From contig CAVVCQ010000001.1 in NCBI GenBank assembly GCA_963746805.1, positions 434,001 to 498,000 of the forward strand: a stretch of 64,000 nt of DNA, in the 5' to 3' direction. Source of the stretch: DATHTC01 sp963746805 (lineage in GTDB: Bacteria; Actinomycetota; Thermoleophilia; Gaiellales; Gaiellaceae). The position numbers and the translations under genes are program-made. Within the stretch, counting starts at the first letter, position 1, and the number at the start of each line of letters is the position of its first letter. Below are positions 44,685-53,294 of this stretch, in pieces. The notes under the pieces are model-generated. The model did no database searches and had not been told where the DNA came from. It worked only from the letters and a program-made list of their open reading frames with translations.

Positions 44685-46079
44685 ATGCGGTTGCGGGTCG
44701 TCGAGGCTACGCTCCCCGGCGGGATGGGGAGGGCCACCTTTGTTGCTGCGGCCCTCGTGGCCGCGTTCGCCGCGGCGCCGTCCGCGTCTGCCGCGGGTTG
44801 GCTTCCGCATCCGGCCGACGCCACTTGGACGTACGAGTGGTCGGACAGCGCGTACAACGCGGTGCCGACGAAGGAGCACGTCACCGTCAAGGAGGTGAAG
44901 GGGAACGCCTTCGTGCTCGGGTGGACGACGAAGGACCAGGGCAACCCGCCCGAGGCGCCGCAGGCCGAGGGCCTGATGGCGTTCCAGGAGACCTCCTCCG
45001 GGCTCGTCAACACCGACTGGCAGAGCACGCCGCCGCCGTCGGTGTTCCCGATCCTGTGCGCGCAGGTCAGCCGGTGCGGCAACAGCCTCGCCGGCCCGCT
45101 CTACATGCTCATCTGGGGCACGCGCGCGCCGTTGCTCTCCGAACCGCTGATGCGCGGGACGGCGTGGGCCAGCCGCGGCGGCGCCGACGGCGACGTGACG
45201 GGGCTGTCGCAGTACCAGGGCACCGAGCAGATCACCGTCCCGGCGTTCCCGATGCCGGTCACCGCGGCGAAGGTCCGCACGGACGTGACCCAGGCCGGCG
45301 CGCTGGGCGACCCGTACGGCAGCGGCGTGCGGACGACGTGGTGGGTGTACGGCGTCGGTCCGGTCAAGGTCGTGTTCGAGCACGCCGGCGGCGTGAACGC
45401 GCCGATCTCGCAGGCCGTGCTCACCGCGACGAACCAGGTGCCCGCGGCGCCGCCGACCGACCTGAACTACTTCCCGCTCGAGCCGGGCCTCAAGCTCCGC
45501 TACCGCTTCGTCAACTCGAAGCACCTGAAGAAGCCGTCCGTACAGGAGTTCCAGGTCGCCGAGGCGGCGAACCAGTCGGCCCGGGTCGACGTGAAGCACG
45601 TCTCGGGGCCGATCCGCGTCGCCGGGAGCTACGGCTTCGCCGTCCGCACCGACGGGCTCACCAACATCTGGGGCGCGACGCGGGCCGCGTCGCTCGCCAC
45701 GTTCCCGCCGCTCGGGCCGGGCTTCCTGCCGAAGAACCGGCGCCGCCACTTCTTCACCCCGTTCGACCTGATGATCTACGGGATGAACCCGATCTTCACC
45801 GCCTACCCGAACGCGGGCGAGCGCTGGGCGACGAAGAACCCGAGCCGCGACTTCTCGACGTTCGGGGTCACCGGCGCGACGACCGTCGTCGGCGTGCGGC
45901 GCGTGACCGTCCCCGCCGGGAGCTTCGACGCGCTGGTGGTCCAGAGCACGCTCAACCAGGCGGGCTTCAAGTACGGCTCGGGGACGCGCACCTCGTGGTT
46001 CGCGCCCGGCAAAGGGCTCGTGAAGCTCGTCTTCCGGCACGCGGACAAGAGCGTCTCGACCGTCACGCTCCTCCGCTAG
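44685..46079 (+). CDS. Secreted protein of unknown function with an internal repeat
   Basis: 464 residues with a signal peptide (ATFVAAALVAAFAAAPSASA). Two halves end alike: GVRTTWWVYGVGPVKVVFEH at about 205-225 and GTRTSWFAPGKGLVKLVFRH at the C-terminus, each followed by a short strand with T-rich end, so the protein looks like a tandem duplication. The repeated end resembles DUF3108-like exported domains; this is weak. No function assigned. Confidence 0.65.
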   Translation: MRLRVVEATLPGGMGRATFVAAALVAAFAAAPSASAAGWLPHPADATWTYEWSDSAYNAVPTKEHVTVKEVKGNAFVLGWTTKDQGNPPEAPQAEGLMAFQETSSGLVNTDWQSTPPPSVFPILCAQVSRCGNSLAGPLYMLIWGTRAPLLSEPLMRGTAWASRGGADGDVTGLSQYQGTEQITVPAFPMPVTAAKVRTDVTQAGALGDPYGSGVRTTWWVYGVGPVKVVFEHAGGVNAPISQAVLTATNQVPAAPPTDLNYFPLEPGLKLRYRFVNSKHLKKPSVQEFQVAEAANQSARVDVKHVSGPIRVAGSYGFAVRTDGLTNIWGATRAASLATFPPLGPGFLPKNRRRHFFTPFDLMIYGMNPIFTAYPNAGERWATKNPSRDFSTFGVTGATTVVGVRRVTVPAGSFDALVVQSTLNQAGFKYGSGTRTSWFAPGKGLVKLVFRHADKSVSTVTLLR

Positions 46080-46089
46080 CCGCCGCGGC

Positions 46090-46224
46090 CTAGGACGAGG
46101 CGGCGCGCGTGCGGGAGCCGCCGGCGGCGGTCTGCGGCGCGGGCGCGTTGCGCTTCTCGCGCTCCTTCTTCCTGCGGCGCCGGTCGTTCGCCCAGCGCAC
46201 CTTCGGCCTCGAGCCGCGTCCCAT
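46090..46224 (-). CDS. Small, very basic protein, 44 residues
   Basis: Begins MGRGSRPKVRWANDRRRRKK and ends with an Ala/Ser/Thr tail. Support beyond the ORF: a TAGCCT box (46232-46237, minus strand) ends seven bases before the ATG, the same spacing seen at many genes here. It is divergent from prfB with overlapping -10 boxes. Probably a nucleic-acid or ribosome-binding microprotein; inference. Confidence 0.5.
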   Translation of the reverse strand: MGRGSRPKVRWANDRRRRKKEREKRNAPAPQTAAGGSRTRAASS

Positions 46225-46248
46225 GGTCGCGAGGCTACCATCCGGCCC

Positions 46249-47473
46249 GTGGCGGAGACGACGCTCACCATCGACGAGCAGCTGCAGGAGCTCGGGGCCC
46301 GGCTCGACTGGGTTCGTGAGTACCTTTGACCCCGCTGCGCTCGGACGCCGCGTAGGGGAGCTCGAGGCCGCCATGGGCGAGCCGGGCTTCTGGGACGACC
46401 AGGCCCGCGCCGCGCAGACCTCGGCCGAGCACGCGCGTGCCTCGCGCCGGCTCGAGCGTTACACGAAGCTCGCGGGCGACTACGACGACGCACGCGAGCT
46501 GTACGAGCTCGACCCGGAGATGGGCGACGAGATTGCGTCCGCGCTCGTGCCGATCCGCCGCGAGCTCGACCGGCTCGAGGAGGCGGCGCTCTTCAACGGC
46601 GAGTACGACCCTGGCGACGCGGTCGTCACGATCCACTCGGGCGAGGGCGGCACCGATGCCCAGGACTGGGCCGAGATGCTCCTGCGCATGTACCAGCGGT
46701 GGGCCGCCGACCGCGGGCTCCAGGCGGACCTCATCGAGGCGTCGCCGGGGGAGGAGGCCGGGCTCAAGTCGGCGACCTTCACCGTCCGGGGCGAGAACGC
46801 GTACGGGATCCTCAAGGCCGAGCGCGGCGTCCACCGCCTCGTCCGCCTGAGCCCATTCGACCAGGCACACCGCCGCCAGACGAGCTTCGCCCAGGTCGTG
46901 GTCGCGCCGCTCCTCGCCGACGACGGCGCGGTCGAGCTGGACGAGAACGACCTCCGCATCGACACCTACCGCGCGTCCGGCGCCGGTGGCCAGCACGTGA
47001 ACAAGACCGATTCGGCCGTCCGCATCACGCACCTCCCGACCGGGATCGTCGTCCAGTGCCAGAACGAGCGCTCGCAGACGGCGAACAAGGACACGGCGAT
47101 GAAGGTCCTGCGCTCACGGTTGGCCGAGCTACAGGAAGAGCAGCGGGAGGCCGAGCTCGCGAAGGAGCGCGGCGCCGCCCAGAACACCGGCTTCGGCAGC
47201 CAGATCCGCTCCTACGTGCTCCACCCGTACCAGATGGTCAAGGACCTGCGGACGAACCACGAGGTCGGGAACGCGCAGGGCGTGCTCGACGGCGACCTCG
47301 ACGGGTTCATCCATGAGTACTTGCTCGCAAAGGCTGCGGGCAAGGTGGTCAGTGCCTCTTCGGGTGGCGCCGTCGAGCTTCCGGGTCGCGAGCACCAAGC
47401 CAGCGGCCAGACGCGGCCGCAGCAAAGGCCGGTGGCCTTTGCAAGGGCGCGGGTGGACGCTGGCGCAGCGTGA
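46249..47473 (+). CDS. prfB: Peptide chain release factor 2, programmed +1 frameshift
   Basis: Translation starts at GTG 46249 (TACCAT box ends seven bases upstream). The first 26 codons (AETTLTIDEQLQELGARLDW ...) run to CTT TGA at 46324-46329, the classic RF2 slip site; reading resumes in +1 as DPAALGRRVGELEAAMGEPG. Domain 2/3 motifs are present: the tripeptide SPF in RLSPFDQAHRRQTSF and GGQ in RASGAGGQHVNKTDSAVRI (two stretches). RF2 reads UGA and UAA, and low RF2 promotes the shift. After the usual end (FIHEYLLAKAAGK) there are about 42 extra residues, not typical of RF2. Confidence 0.96.
46324..46329 (+). other. Programmed +1 ribosomal frameshift site in prfB
   Basis: CTTTGA followed by C: P-site CTT can slip to TTT while TGA waits in the A site. 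The expected upstream Shine-Dalgarno is weak (GTGAG three bases before). Unlike the other frame breaks in this window, this one is biological and autoregulatory. Confidence 0.93.
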
Positions 47474-47583
47474 ACGCGGGCCGGAAGCCGACATGCGTCG
47501 CCCGAAGGGGCACTAGCAGGACGCTGGGCTACAATCGGCGAACCTTTTCCGAGGGATCCGCGGCTGCGGCCGCTTCTACCTTC

Positions 47584-48369
47584 ATGGATCCGTTGCAGGA
47601 ACCCACGCTGACCGAGACCCCGACAGCACTCGCTGAGCCCGCCCCCGCGCCCGCGGCGCCCTCGTCGGCGCCCGGTCCGGGGACGATGATCGTGTTCGAG
47701 TCGGTGACGAAGGTCTACGACCCGAACGTCGTCGCGCTCCGCGACGTCTCGTTCGTGATCGAGAAGGGCGAGTTCGTCTTCATCGTCGGCGCGTCGGGCT
47801 CCGGGAAGTCGACGATGATCCGCCTGCTGCTGAAGGAGCTCGAGCCGACGGACGGCCGCATCTTCGTCGGTGGGCGCGACCTCGGCCGGCTCAAGCACTC
47901 GAAGGTGCCGCTGCTGCGCCGCAACGTCGGCTGCGTCTTCCAGGACTTCAAGCTGCTCCCGAACCGGACGGCCGCGGAGAACGTCGCCTACGCGCTGAAG
48001 GTACAGGGCGAGTCGCGGAGCTCGATCCGCAACAAGGTGCCGGAAGTGCTCGCGCTCGTCGGCCTCTCCGACAAGATGAACTCGCTCCCCGACGAGCTCT
48101 CGGGCGGCGAGCAGCAGCGCGTCTCGATCGCGCGCGCCGTCGTCAACCACCCGCCGCTCCTCATCTGCGACGAGCCGACGGGGAACCTCGATCCGGACAC
48201 GTCCGTCGGGATCATGCAGCTGCTCTACCGGATCAACCGCGCCGGCACGACGATCCTCATGGTCACCCACGACCGCGAGATGGTCGACAAGATGCGCAAG
48301 CGCGTGATCGCGCTCGAGGACGGGAACCTCATCCGTGACGAGCGCCGCGGGGGGTACGAGGTCGAGTGA
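47584..48369 (+). CDS. ftsE: Cell division ATP-binding protein FtsE
   Basis: 261 residues from ATG 47584. A 34-residue Pro/Ala-rich extension precedes the normal start (MIVFESVTKVYDPNVVALRD). Walker A GASGSGKST, signature LSGGEQQRVSIARAVV, Walker B LLICDEPTGNLDPDTS and MVTHDREMVDKM. With FtsX it controls cell-wall hydrolases at the septum. A start at 47686 would remove the extension. GTGA overlap with ftsX. Confidence 0.95.
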   Translation: MDPLQEPTLTETPTALAEPAPAPAAPSSAPGPGTMIVFESVTKVYDPNVVALRDVSFVIEKGEFVFIVGASGSGKSTMIRLLLKELEPTDGRIFVGGRDLGRLKHSKVPLLRRNVGCVFQDFKLLPNRTAAENVAYALKVQGESRSSIRNKVPEVLALVGLSDKMNSLPDELSGGEQQRVSIARAVVNHPPLLICDEPTGNLDPDTSVGIMQLLYRINRAGTTILMVTHDREMVDKMRKRVIALEDGNLIRDERRGGYEVE

Positions 48370-49262
48370 GCCGGTTCCGCATGGTCTTCGCGGAATCGAT
48401 CCGCTCGCTCACGGCCAACCTCTCGACCACCGTCGCGGCGACGATGACGGTGCTCATCGGGATGTTCCTGCTTGGCCTCTTCATCGCGCTCGGCACGTGG
48501 GTGCTCTCGTGGTCGGACCATGCGGCGGACAAGCTGCGCACGAAGGTCTTCCTCTGCACCGACACCACCTGCCCCAACGTGGGCGAGGTGACGCCGGCGC
48601 AGATCAACAACGTCCGCATCCGCCTGCTCGAGACGCCGGGGGTCGAGAACGTCCTCTTCGTCTCGAAGGAACAGGCGCTCGGCGAGATGAAGCAGCGCAC
48701 GCCGGAGCTCGTCGAGGGGCTGACGTCGAACCCGCTCCCGGCCAGCTTCGAGGTGACGCCGAACCGCCCGGAGGACGTCCGCGCGATCTCGAACTCGATC
48801 CGCTCGCAGCAACTCCCCGGGGTCGAGCGCGTGCGCGACGGCGAGAAGGTCGCCGACCGCATCGTGCAGGTGGCGACCGCGGTCTCGACGTTCTTCCTCA
48901 TCGCCGTGATCGTGCTCGTCGTCGCCTCGACGCTGCTGATCGCGAACACGATCCGACTGTCGATCTTCTCGCGCCGACGTGAGATCGAGGTGATGAAGCT
49001 CGTCGGCGCCACGAACTGGTTCGTCCGCGGGCCGTTCATGATCGAGGGCCTCATCTGCGGCGTCGTCGGGGCGGTCGCGGCCGTGATCCTGCTGCTGCTC
49101 GGGAAGGCCGTCGTCGTCCGAGCCGTGCTCGACCGGCTCGAGGCCGACAGCGAGGTGCAGGCCATCGCCTTCGGCTGGAACGCGGTCGCGCTCGTCGCGG
49201 TCGGCCTGCTGCTCGGCGCGATCGGCTCCGGGCTGACGCTGCGGCGCTTCCTCCAGGTCTGA
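48366..49262 (+). CDS. ftsX: Cell division protein FtsX
   Basis: 298 residues: one N-terminal membrane helix (MTVLIGMFLLGLFIALGTWV), an extracellular domain with a Cys pair (FLCTDTTCPNVG) and three C-terminal membrane helices including RRREIEVMKLVGATNWFVRG, the FtsX/MacB-type coupling segment. Partner of FtsE. Coupled to ftsE by GTGA; the next gene begins over its stop codon. Confidence 0.95.
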   Translation: MSRFRMVFAESIRSLTANLSTTVAATMTVLIGMFLLGLFIALGTWVLSWSDHAADKLRTKVFLCTDTTCPNVGEVTPAQINNVRIRLLETPGVENVLFVSKEQALGEMKQRTPELVEGLTSNPLPASFEVTPNRPEDVRAISNSIRSQQLPGVERVRDGEKVADRIVQVATAVSTFFLIAVIVLVVASTLLIANTIRLSIFSRRREIEVMKLVGATNWFVRGPFMIEGLICGVVGAVAAVILLLLGKAVVVRAVLDRLEADSEVQAIAFGWNAVALVAVGLLLGAIGSGLTLRRFLQV

Positions 49263-50944
49263 GCGACCCGGTCGTCGTCGAGCTGCAGCGCCGCGGGAAG
49301 CTGCTCCTCGGCGAGCCGTACTTCACGCCGGGGACGCCGCTCGTCGTCGACACGAAAGGCGTGCGCGACGCGGGCGAGGGCGACCTGGCCGTGCTGCGTC
49401 CGGGTCGCGGCCGCGCTCGGCTCGAGGCCGTGCTCGGCAAGGCCTCGGACGTCGAGGCGGTGCTCGAAGGCCTGCTCGTGCAGGAGGGCGAGCGGCGCCC
49501 GTTCGAGCCGCACGACGTGCCGGAGCCGACCCTCGAGGGCCGTACCGACCTCCGCGACCTCGTCACCTTCACGATCGACCCCGAGACGGCGAAGGACTTC
49601 GACGACGCGATCTCGGTGGTCCGAGAGGGCGACGGGCTCCGCGCCTGGGTGCACATCGCCGACGTCTCGCACTTCGTCCCCGCGGGCACGCCGCTCGACC
49701 ACGGCGCCGCCCGGCGCGCGTTCTCGGTCTACGTCCCGGGCCGTGTGGCGCCGATGCTCCCGCCCGAGCTCTCCGACGACGCCTGCTCGCTGCGGCCGTA
49801 CGTCGACCGGCTCACGGTCACGGTCGAGGTCCCGTTCGACGCGGAGCTGAACGCCGGCGAGCCGCGCTTCTACCGCTCGGTGATCCGGTCGGACGCGCGC
49901 TTCACGTACGGCCGCGTGGAGGAGCTGCTCGCCGGGCGCGAGCGGCTCGACGGCCCGTTGATGGAGGCGTTGCGGCTCGCCGAGACGCTGACGACGGAGC
50001 TGCGCCGTCAGCGCTTCGCCCGCGGCGCGCTGCGGATCGAGACGCCGGAGCTGAACCTCGCCTTCGACGGGAACGGCGGCGTCGAGCGCGCCTGGCTCGA
50101 GGGCGAGCCGCACGCGCACATGCTCGTCGAGGAGCTGATGATCCTCGCCAACGAGTGCGTCGCGCGGCTCCTCTCGTCGCGGCGGCGCGAGGCGCTCTAC
50201 CGCATCCACGAGCGCCCGGACCCGCAGTCGATCGGGCACCTCGTCGCCAAGCTGGCCGCGCTCGGCGTGCCGACGCCGCCCCTCCCCGACGCGGAGACCA
50301 TGGGCCCGCAGGACGCGGCGCGTGCGGCCGCGCAGGTCGGCGAGCGGGTCATGGCCTACGTGCGCGAGTCGGGCCGAGGCCGCGAGGCGTTCCCGGCCCT
50401 CGTCCTGCGCTCACTGAAGCAGGCCCGGTACCACCCGCAGAACCTTGGCCACATGGGCCTCGCGAGCCCGGCGTACTGTCACTTCACCTCGCCGATCCGC
50501 CGCTATCCCGATCTCGTCGTGCACCGGGCCCTCCTGCGGGAGCTCGGGGCCTCCGACGAGCCACCCGCCTCCGACCTCGACGCCCTCGCCGAGCACGCCT
50601 CGGCGAGGGAACGTCACGCGGCGAGGCTCGAGTATCGCGCCGACGACCTCGCGCTCGCGTGGCTGCTCGAGCGGACGCTCTACGAGCGCGGCTGGGACAC
50701 GCCGTTCGAGGACGGCGAGATCACGGGCCTCATCGGCTCCGGCCTCTTCGTCCGCTTCGGCGAGGTGTTCGAGGGCTTCTTGCCCGTGCGCCGGCTCGGC
50801 GACGACTACTACGAGCTCGACGAGCTCGGGACGCGGATGCAGGGGCGCCGCGGCGGCCGCACGTACCGGCTCGGCGACGAGGTCGTGGTCGAGGTCGCCG
50901 ACATCCGCCGCCACGAGGGCAAGGTCGAGCTCCGGCCCGGATGA
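49259..50944 (+). CDS. RNase R/RNase II-family 3'-5' exoribonuclease, probable CTG start
   Basis: 561 residues if read from CTG 49259, which overlaps the ftsX stop (CTGA). The frame upstream of the first GTG (49361) looks coding (VVELQRRGKLLLGEPYFTPG). The RNB catalytic motif is FTIDPETAKDFDDAIS, with VHIADVSHFVPAGTPLD, FTSPIRRYPDLVVHRAL and a C-terminal S1-like end (VFEGFLPVRRLGDDYYE). It degrades RNA processively. It lacks the N-terminal cold-shock domains of RNase R, so it is shorter. Confidence 0.9.
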   Translation: MSDPVVVELQRRGKLLLGEPYFTPGTPLVVDTKGVRDAGEGDLAVLRPGRGRARLEAVLGKASDVEAVLEGLLVQEGERRPFEPHDVPEPTLEGRTDLRDLVTFTIDPETAKDFDDAISVVREGDGLRAWVHIADVSHFVPAGTPLDHGAARRAFSVYVPGRVAPMLPPELSDDACSLRPYVDRLTVTVEVPFDAELNAGEPRFYRSVIRSDARFTYGRVEELLAGRERLDGPLMEALRLAETLTTELRRQRFARGALRIETPELNLAFDGNGGVERAWLEGEPHAHMLVEELMILANECVARLLSSRRREALYRIHERPDPQSIGHLVAKLAALGVPTPPLPDAETMGPQDAARAAAQVGERVMAYVRESGRGREAFPALVLRSLKQARYHPQNLGHMGLASPAYCHFTSPIRRYPDLVVHRALLRELGASDEPPASDLDALAEHASARERHAARLEYRADDLALAWLLERTLYERGWDTPFEDGEITGLIGSGLFVRFGEVFEGFLPVRRLGDDYYELDELGTRMQGRRGGRTYRLGDEVVVEVADIRRHEGKVELRPG

Positions 50945-50981
50945 GTAAAACCGACGCGCGCTGGGTAGCGTACGTCCCGAC

Positions 50982-51368
50982 GTGAAGGCCCTGATCGCGC
51001 TCGCGCTGACCCTCGCCGTCCTCGGCGTCGCCGGATGCGGTGGTGACGACGACGACGAGAGCGAGGGCGCCGCGACGGCGACAGCCGCCGACACCGCCGG
51101 CTCGGCCACGGGAGGCGAGGACACCGGCGGCGCCGCCGACGGCGCGGCCGTCTTCGCCTCGGCCGGCTGCGGCAACTGCCACACGCTGGCCGCCGCGAAC
51201 GCGAGCGGGAACGTCGGGCCGAACCTCGACGAGCTGATGCCGGACGAGGCGACGGTCGAGCAGCAGGTGACGAACGGCGGCGGCGGGATGCCCGCCTTCG
51301 AGGGCCAGCTCTCCGAGGCGGAGATCCAGGCCGTGGCCGAGTACGTCTCCAGCTCCGCCGGCCAGTAG
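50982..51368 (+). CDS. Lipoprotein c-type cytochrome, mono-heme
   Basis: 128 residues from GTG 50982. Lipobox VLGVAGC (Cys 19), an Asp/Glu/Ala-rich linker, then heme motif CGNCH (63-67), GPNLDELMP and the axial Met in GGGGMPAFEGQ (about 104), followed by IQAVAEYVSS. It carries one electron outside the membrane. Its redox partners are not evident; the CO dehydrogenase island is 3 kb away. Confidence 0.9.
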   Translation: MKALIALALTLAVLGVAGCGGDDDDESEGAATATAADTAGSATGGEDTGGAADGAAVFASAGCGNCHTLAAANASGNVGPNLDELMPDEATVEQQVTNGGGGMPAFEGQLSEAEIQAVAEYVSSSAGQ

Positions 51369-51455
51369 CGCGCCACGCACCGCGATTGACACGCGCTCCC
51401 CCAGGGGCGAAGGTAGTGACGATCGAAACAAATCGGGGGGAGAAAGGGCAAGGCG

Positions 51456-52751
51456 ATGGGACACACGCGACTTGCCTCGATCAGCCTGGCCGGCGTCATG
51501 CTCGCCCTGGCCGCCCCGACCGTCGCCTCGGCGAACGAGGTGACGAAGTGGAACGAGCTCGCGGTCAACACCGTGAACGCGCAGCCGCCGATCGCCTCGG
51601 CGCCGCCTGCGGGTGCCGTCTTCGTGGCGATGGCCCAGGGCGCGGTCTACGGAGCGGTCAACGCCGTCGACCGCCACGGGAAGCCGTATCTCGTCAACCG
51701 GAGCTTCCCGATGGCGTCGATAGACGCCGCCGCGGCGACGGCCGCGTTCCGGGTGCTCGACACGTTGTTCCCGGCCCAGCACGCGACGTTGCAGGCGGCG
51801 TACGACGCGTCGCTCGCGGCAAGCCCGGACGGCCCACTCGAGCAGACGGGGATCGCCGTCGGAAGGGCGGCGGCCGACGCGATGCTCGCGGAGGGCCACG
51901 ACGGACGCACGCCGATCGGCTGCACGTTCGGCTCCGGCCTGGCCGGCGTATGGGAGCCGCTCGCCGGTCCGACGGGACCGCTCTGCGACCCGAGCGTGTG
52001 GGTTGGCAACGCGGTTCCGTTCGTACTGAGGAGCCCGTCGCAGTTCCGGACGGCAGGCCCGCTCGCGTTAACGAGCGCCGCCTACGCGGCGGAGTTCGAC
52101 GAGGTCAAGGCGATCGGGTCGCTCATGAGCGCCACCAGGACCGCCGTGCAGAGCCATACGGCCGCGTTCTGGAACACGAATCCGGCGGCGAACTACAACG
52201 CCATGGCGCGCAGGTTCGTCGACCAGTTCTCGCTCGACGTGAGCGAGAGCGCGCGCCTGTTCGCACTGCTCGACCTGAGTGCCGCGGACGCGCTGATCAA
52301 CACGTGGAACGACAAGTACTACTGGAACTTCTGGCGCCCGATCACGGCGATCCGCAAGGCCGGCATCGACGGCAATCCGGCGACTGTGGCGGATCCGACC
52401 TGGACGCCGATGTTCGACCCGTCGCTCAGCCCGGCGATCGGCGGAACAGGCCCTGCGCTCATCACGCCGCCGTACCCGGATCACCCGTCGGGAGCGACGG
52501 CCTACGCGAGCGCGAGCATGCACGCGTTCGCGTCGTTCTTCGGCACCGACGCGATGACGTTCTACGCCACGAGCAGCCGCTTCCCGGGCGAGCAGCGCGT
52601 CTTCCAGCGCTTCTCGGACGTGACGAACGAGGTGCTCGAGGCGCGGATCTGGGCCGGGATCCACTTCCGGAATCCCGATGTCCAGGCAGCGAAGCTCGGC
52701 GGCGACGTCGAGCGCTACATCCACAAGCACCTCTTCGCGGCCGTCCATTGA
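51456..52751 (+). CDS. Secreted vanadium-dependent haloperoxidase/PAP2-like protein
   Basis: 431 residues with a signal peptide (LASISLAGVMLALAAPTVAS). Helix-rich body with the phosphate/vanadate site motifs of the vanadium haloperoxidase-related family: KYYWNFWRPITAIRKA, PPYPDHPSGATAYASAS and EARIWAGIHFRNPD. Members use vanadate to oxidise halides or are acid phosphatases. The final His motif is GIHFRNPD. Shine-Dalgarno is purine-rich (GGGAGAAAGG). Confidence 0.85.
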   Translation: MGHTRLASISLAGVMLALAAPTVASANEVTKWNELAVNTVNAQPPIASAPPAGAVFVAMAQGAVYGAVNAVDRHGKPYLVNRSFPMASIDAAAATAAFRVLDTLFPAQHATLQAAYDASLAASPDGPLEQTGIAVGRAAADAMLAEGHDGRTPIGCTFGSGLAGVWEPLAGPTGPLCDPSVWVGNAVPFVLRSPSQFRTAGPLALTSAAYAAEFDEVKAIGSLMSATRTAVQSHTAAFWNTNPAANYNAMARRFVDQFSLDVSESARLFALLDLSAADALINTWNDKYYWNFWRPITAIRKAGIDGNPATVADPTWTPMFDPSLSPAIGGTGPALITPPYPDHPSGATAYASASMHAFASFFGTDAMTFYATSSRFPGEQRVFQRFSDVTNEVLEARIWAGIHFRNPDVQAAKLGGDVERYIHKHLFAAVH

Positions 52752-52829
52752 CCACCGGCGCGTGGAGCGGCCTCGGCGCCGCTCCACGCGCCACAGGGCG
52801 TGCGCCCGGACCGGGCTACGATCGCCTGG

Positions 52830-53294
52830 ATGGCCAAGCCCACGGGTCAGAAGCAGATCGCGGAGAACCGCCGCGCGCGGCACGACTACGTGCTGCTCGA
52901 GCGCATCGAGGCGGGCCTCGTCCTCACCGGGACCGAGGTCAAGTCCCTGCGCGACGGGCGCGTCGTCCTCGGCCAGGCGTACGCGGACGTCCGCGACGGC
53001 GAGGCGTGGCTCCACGGCGCCGAGATCGCCGAGTACGCGAACGGGAACATCGCCAACCACGAGCCGACCCGGCCGCGGAAGCTGCTCCTGCACAAGCGCG
53101 AGATCGACACGCTGATCGGCAAGACCCGCGAGCGCGGGCTGACGCTCGTCCCGACGCGCCTCTACTTCAAGGACGGCCGCGTGAAGATCGAGCTGGCGCT
53201 CGCCCGCGGCAAGGAGAAGGGCGACAAGCGCACCGACCTGAAGGAGCGCGACGCCAAGCGCGAGATCGACCGCGCGCTCAAGGCGCGGCGCTAG
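52830..53294 (+). CDS. smpB: SsrA-binding protein
   Basis: 154 residues: IAENRRARHDYVLLERIEAG, LTGTEVKSLRDGRV, ANHEPTRPRKLLLHKREID and the basic C-terminal tail DLKERDAKREIDRALKARR. SmpB brings tmRNA to stalled ribosomes. tmRNA itself is not next to it. The ATG follows TACGAT by seven bases. The 3' end overlaps the convergent coxE by 17 bases. Confidence 0.96.
   Translation: MAKPTGQKQIAENRRARHDYVLLERIEAGLVLTGTEVKSLRDGRVVLGQAYADVRDGEAWLHGAEIAEYANGNIANHEPTRPRKLLLHKREIDTLIGKTRERGLTLVPTRLYFKDGRVKIELALARGKEKGDKRTDLKERDAKREIDRALKARR

Noticed and set aside
46109..46327. An ATG-started in-frame extension giving prfB without frameshifting
   Set aside because: It is Arg/Ser-rich shadow sequence; the GTG start at 46249 with CTTTGA reproduces the known RF2 layout.
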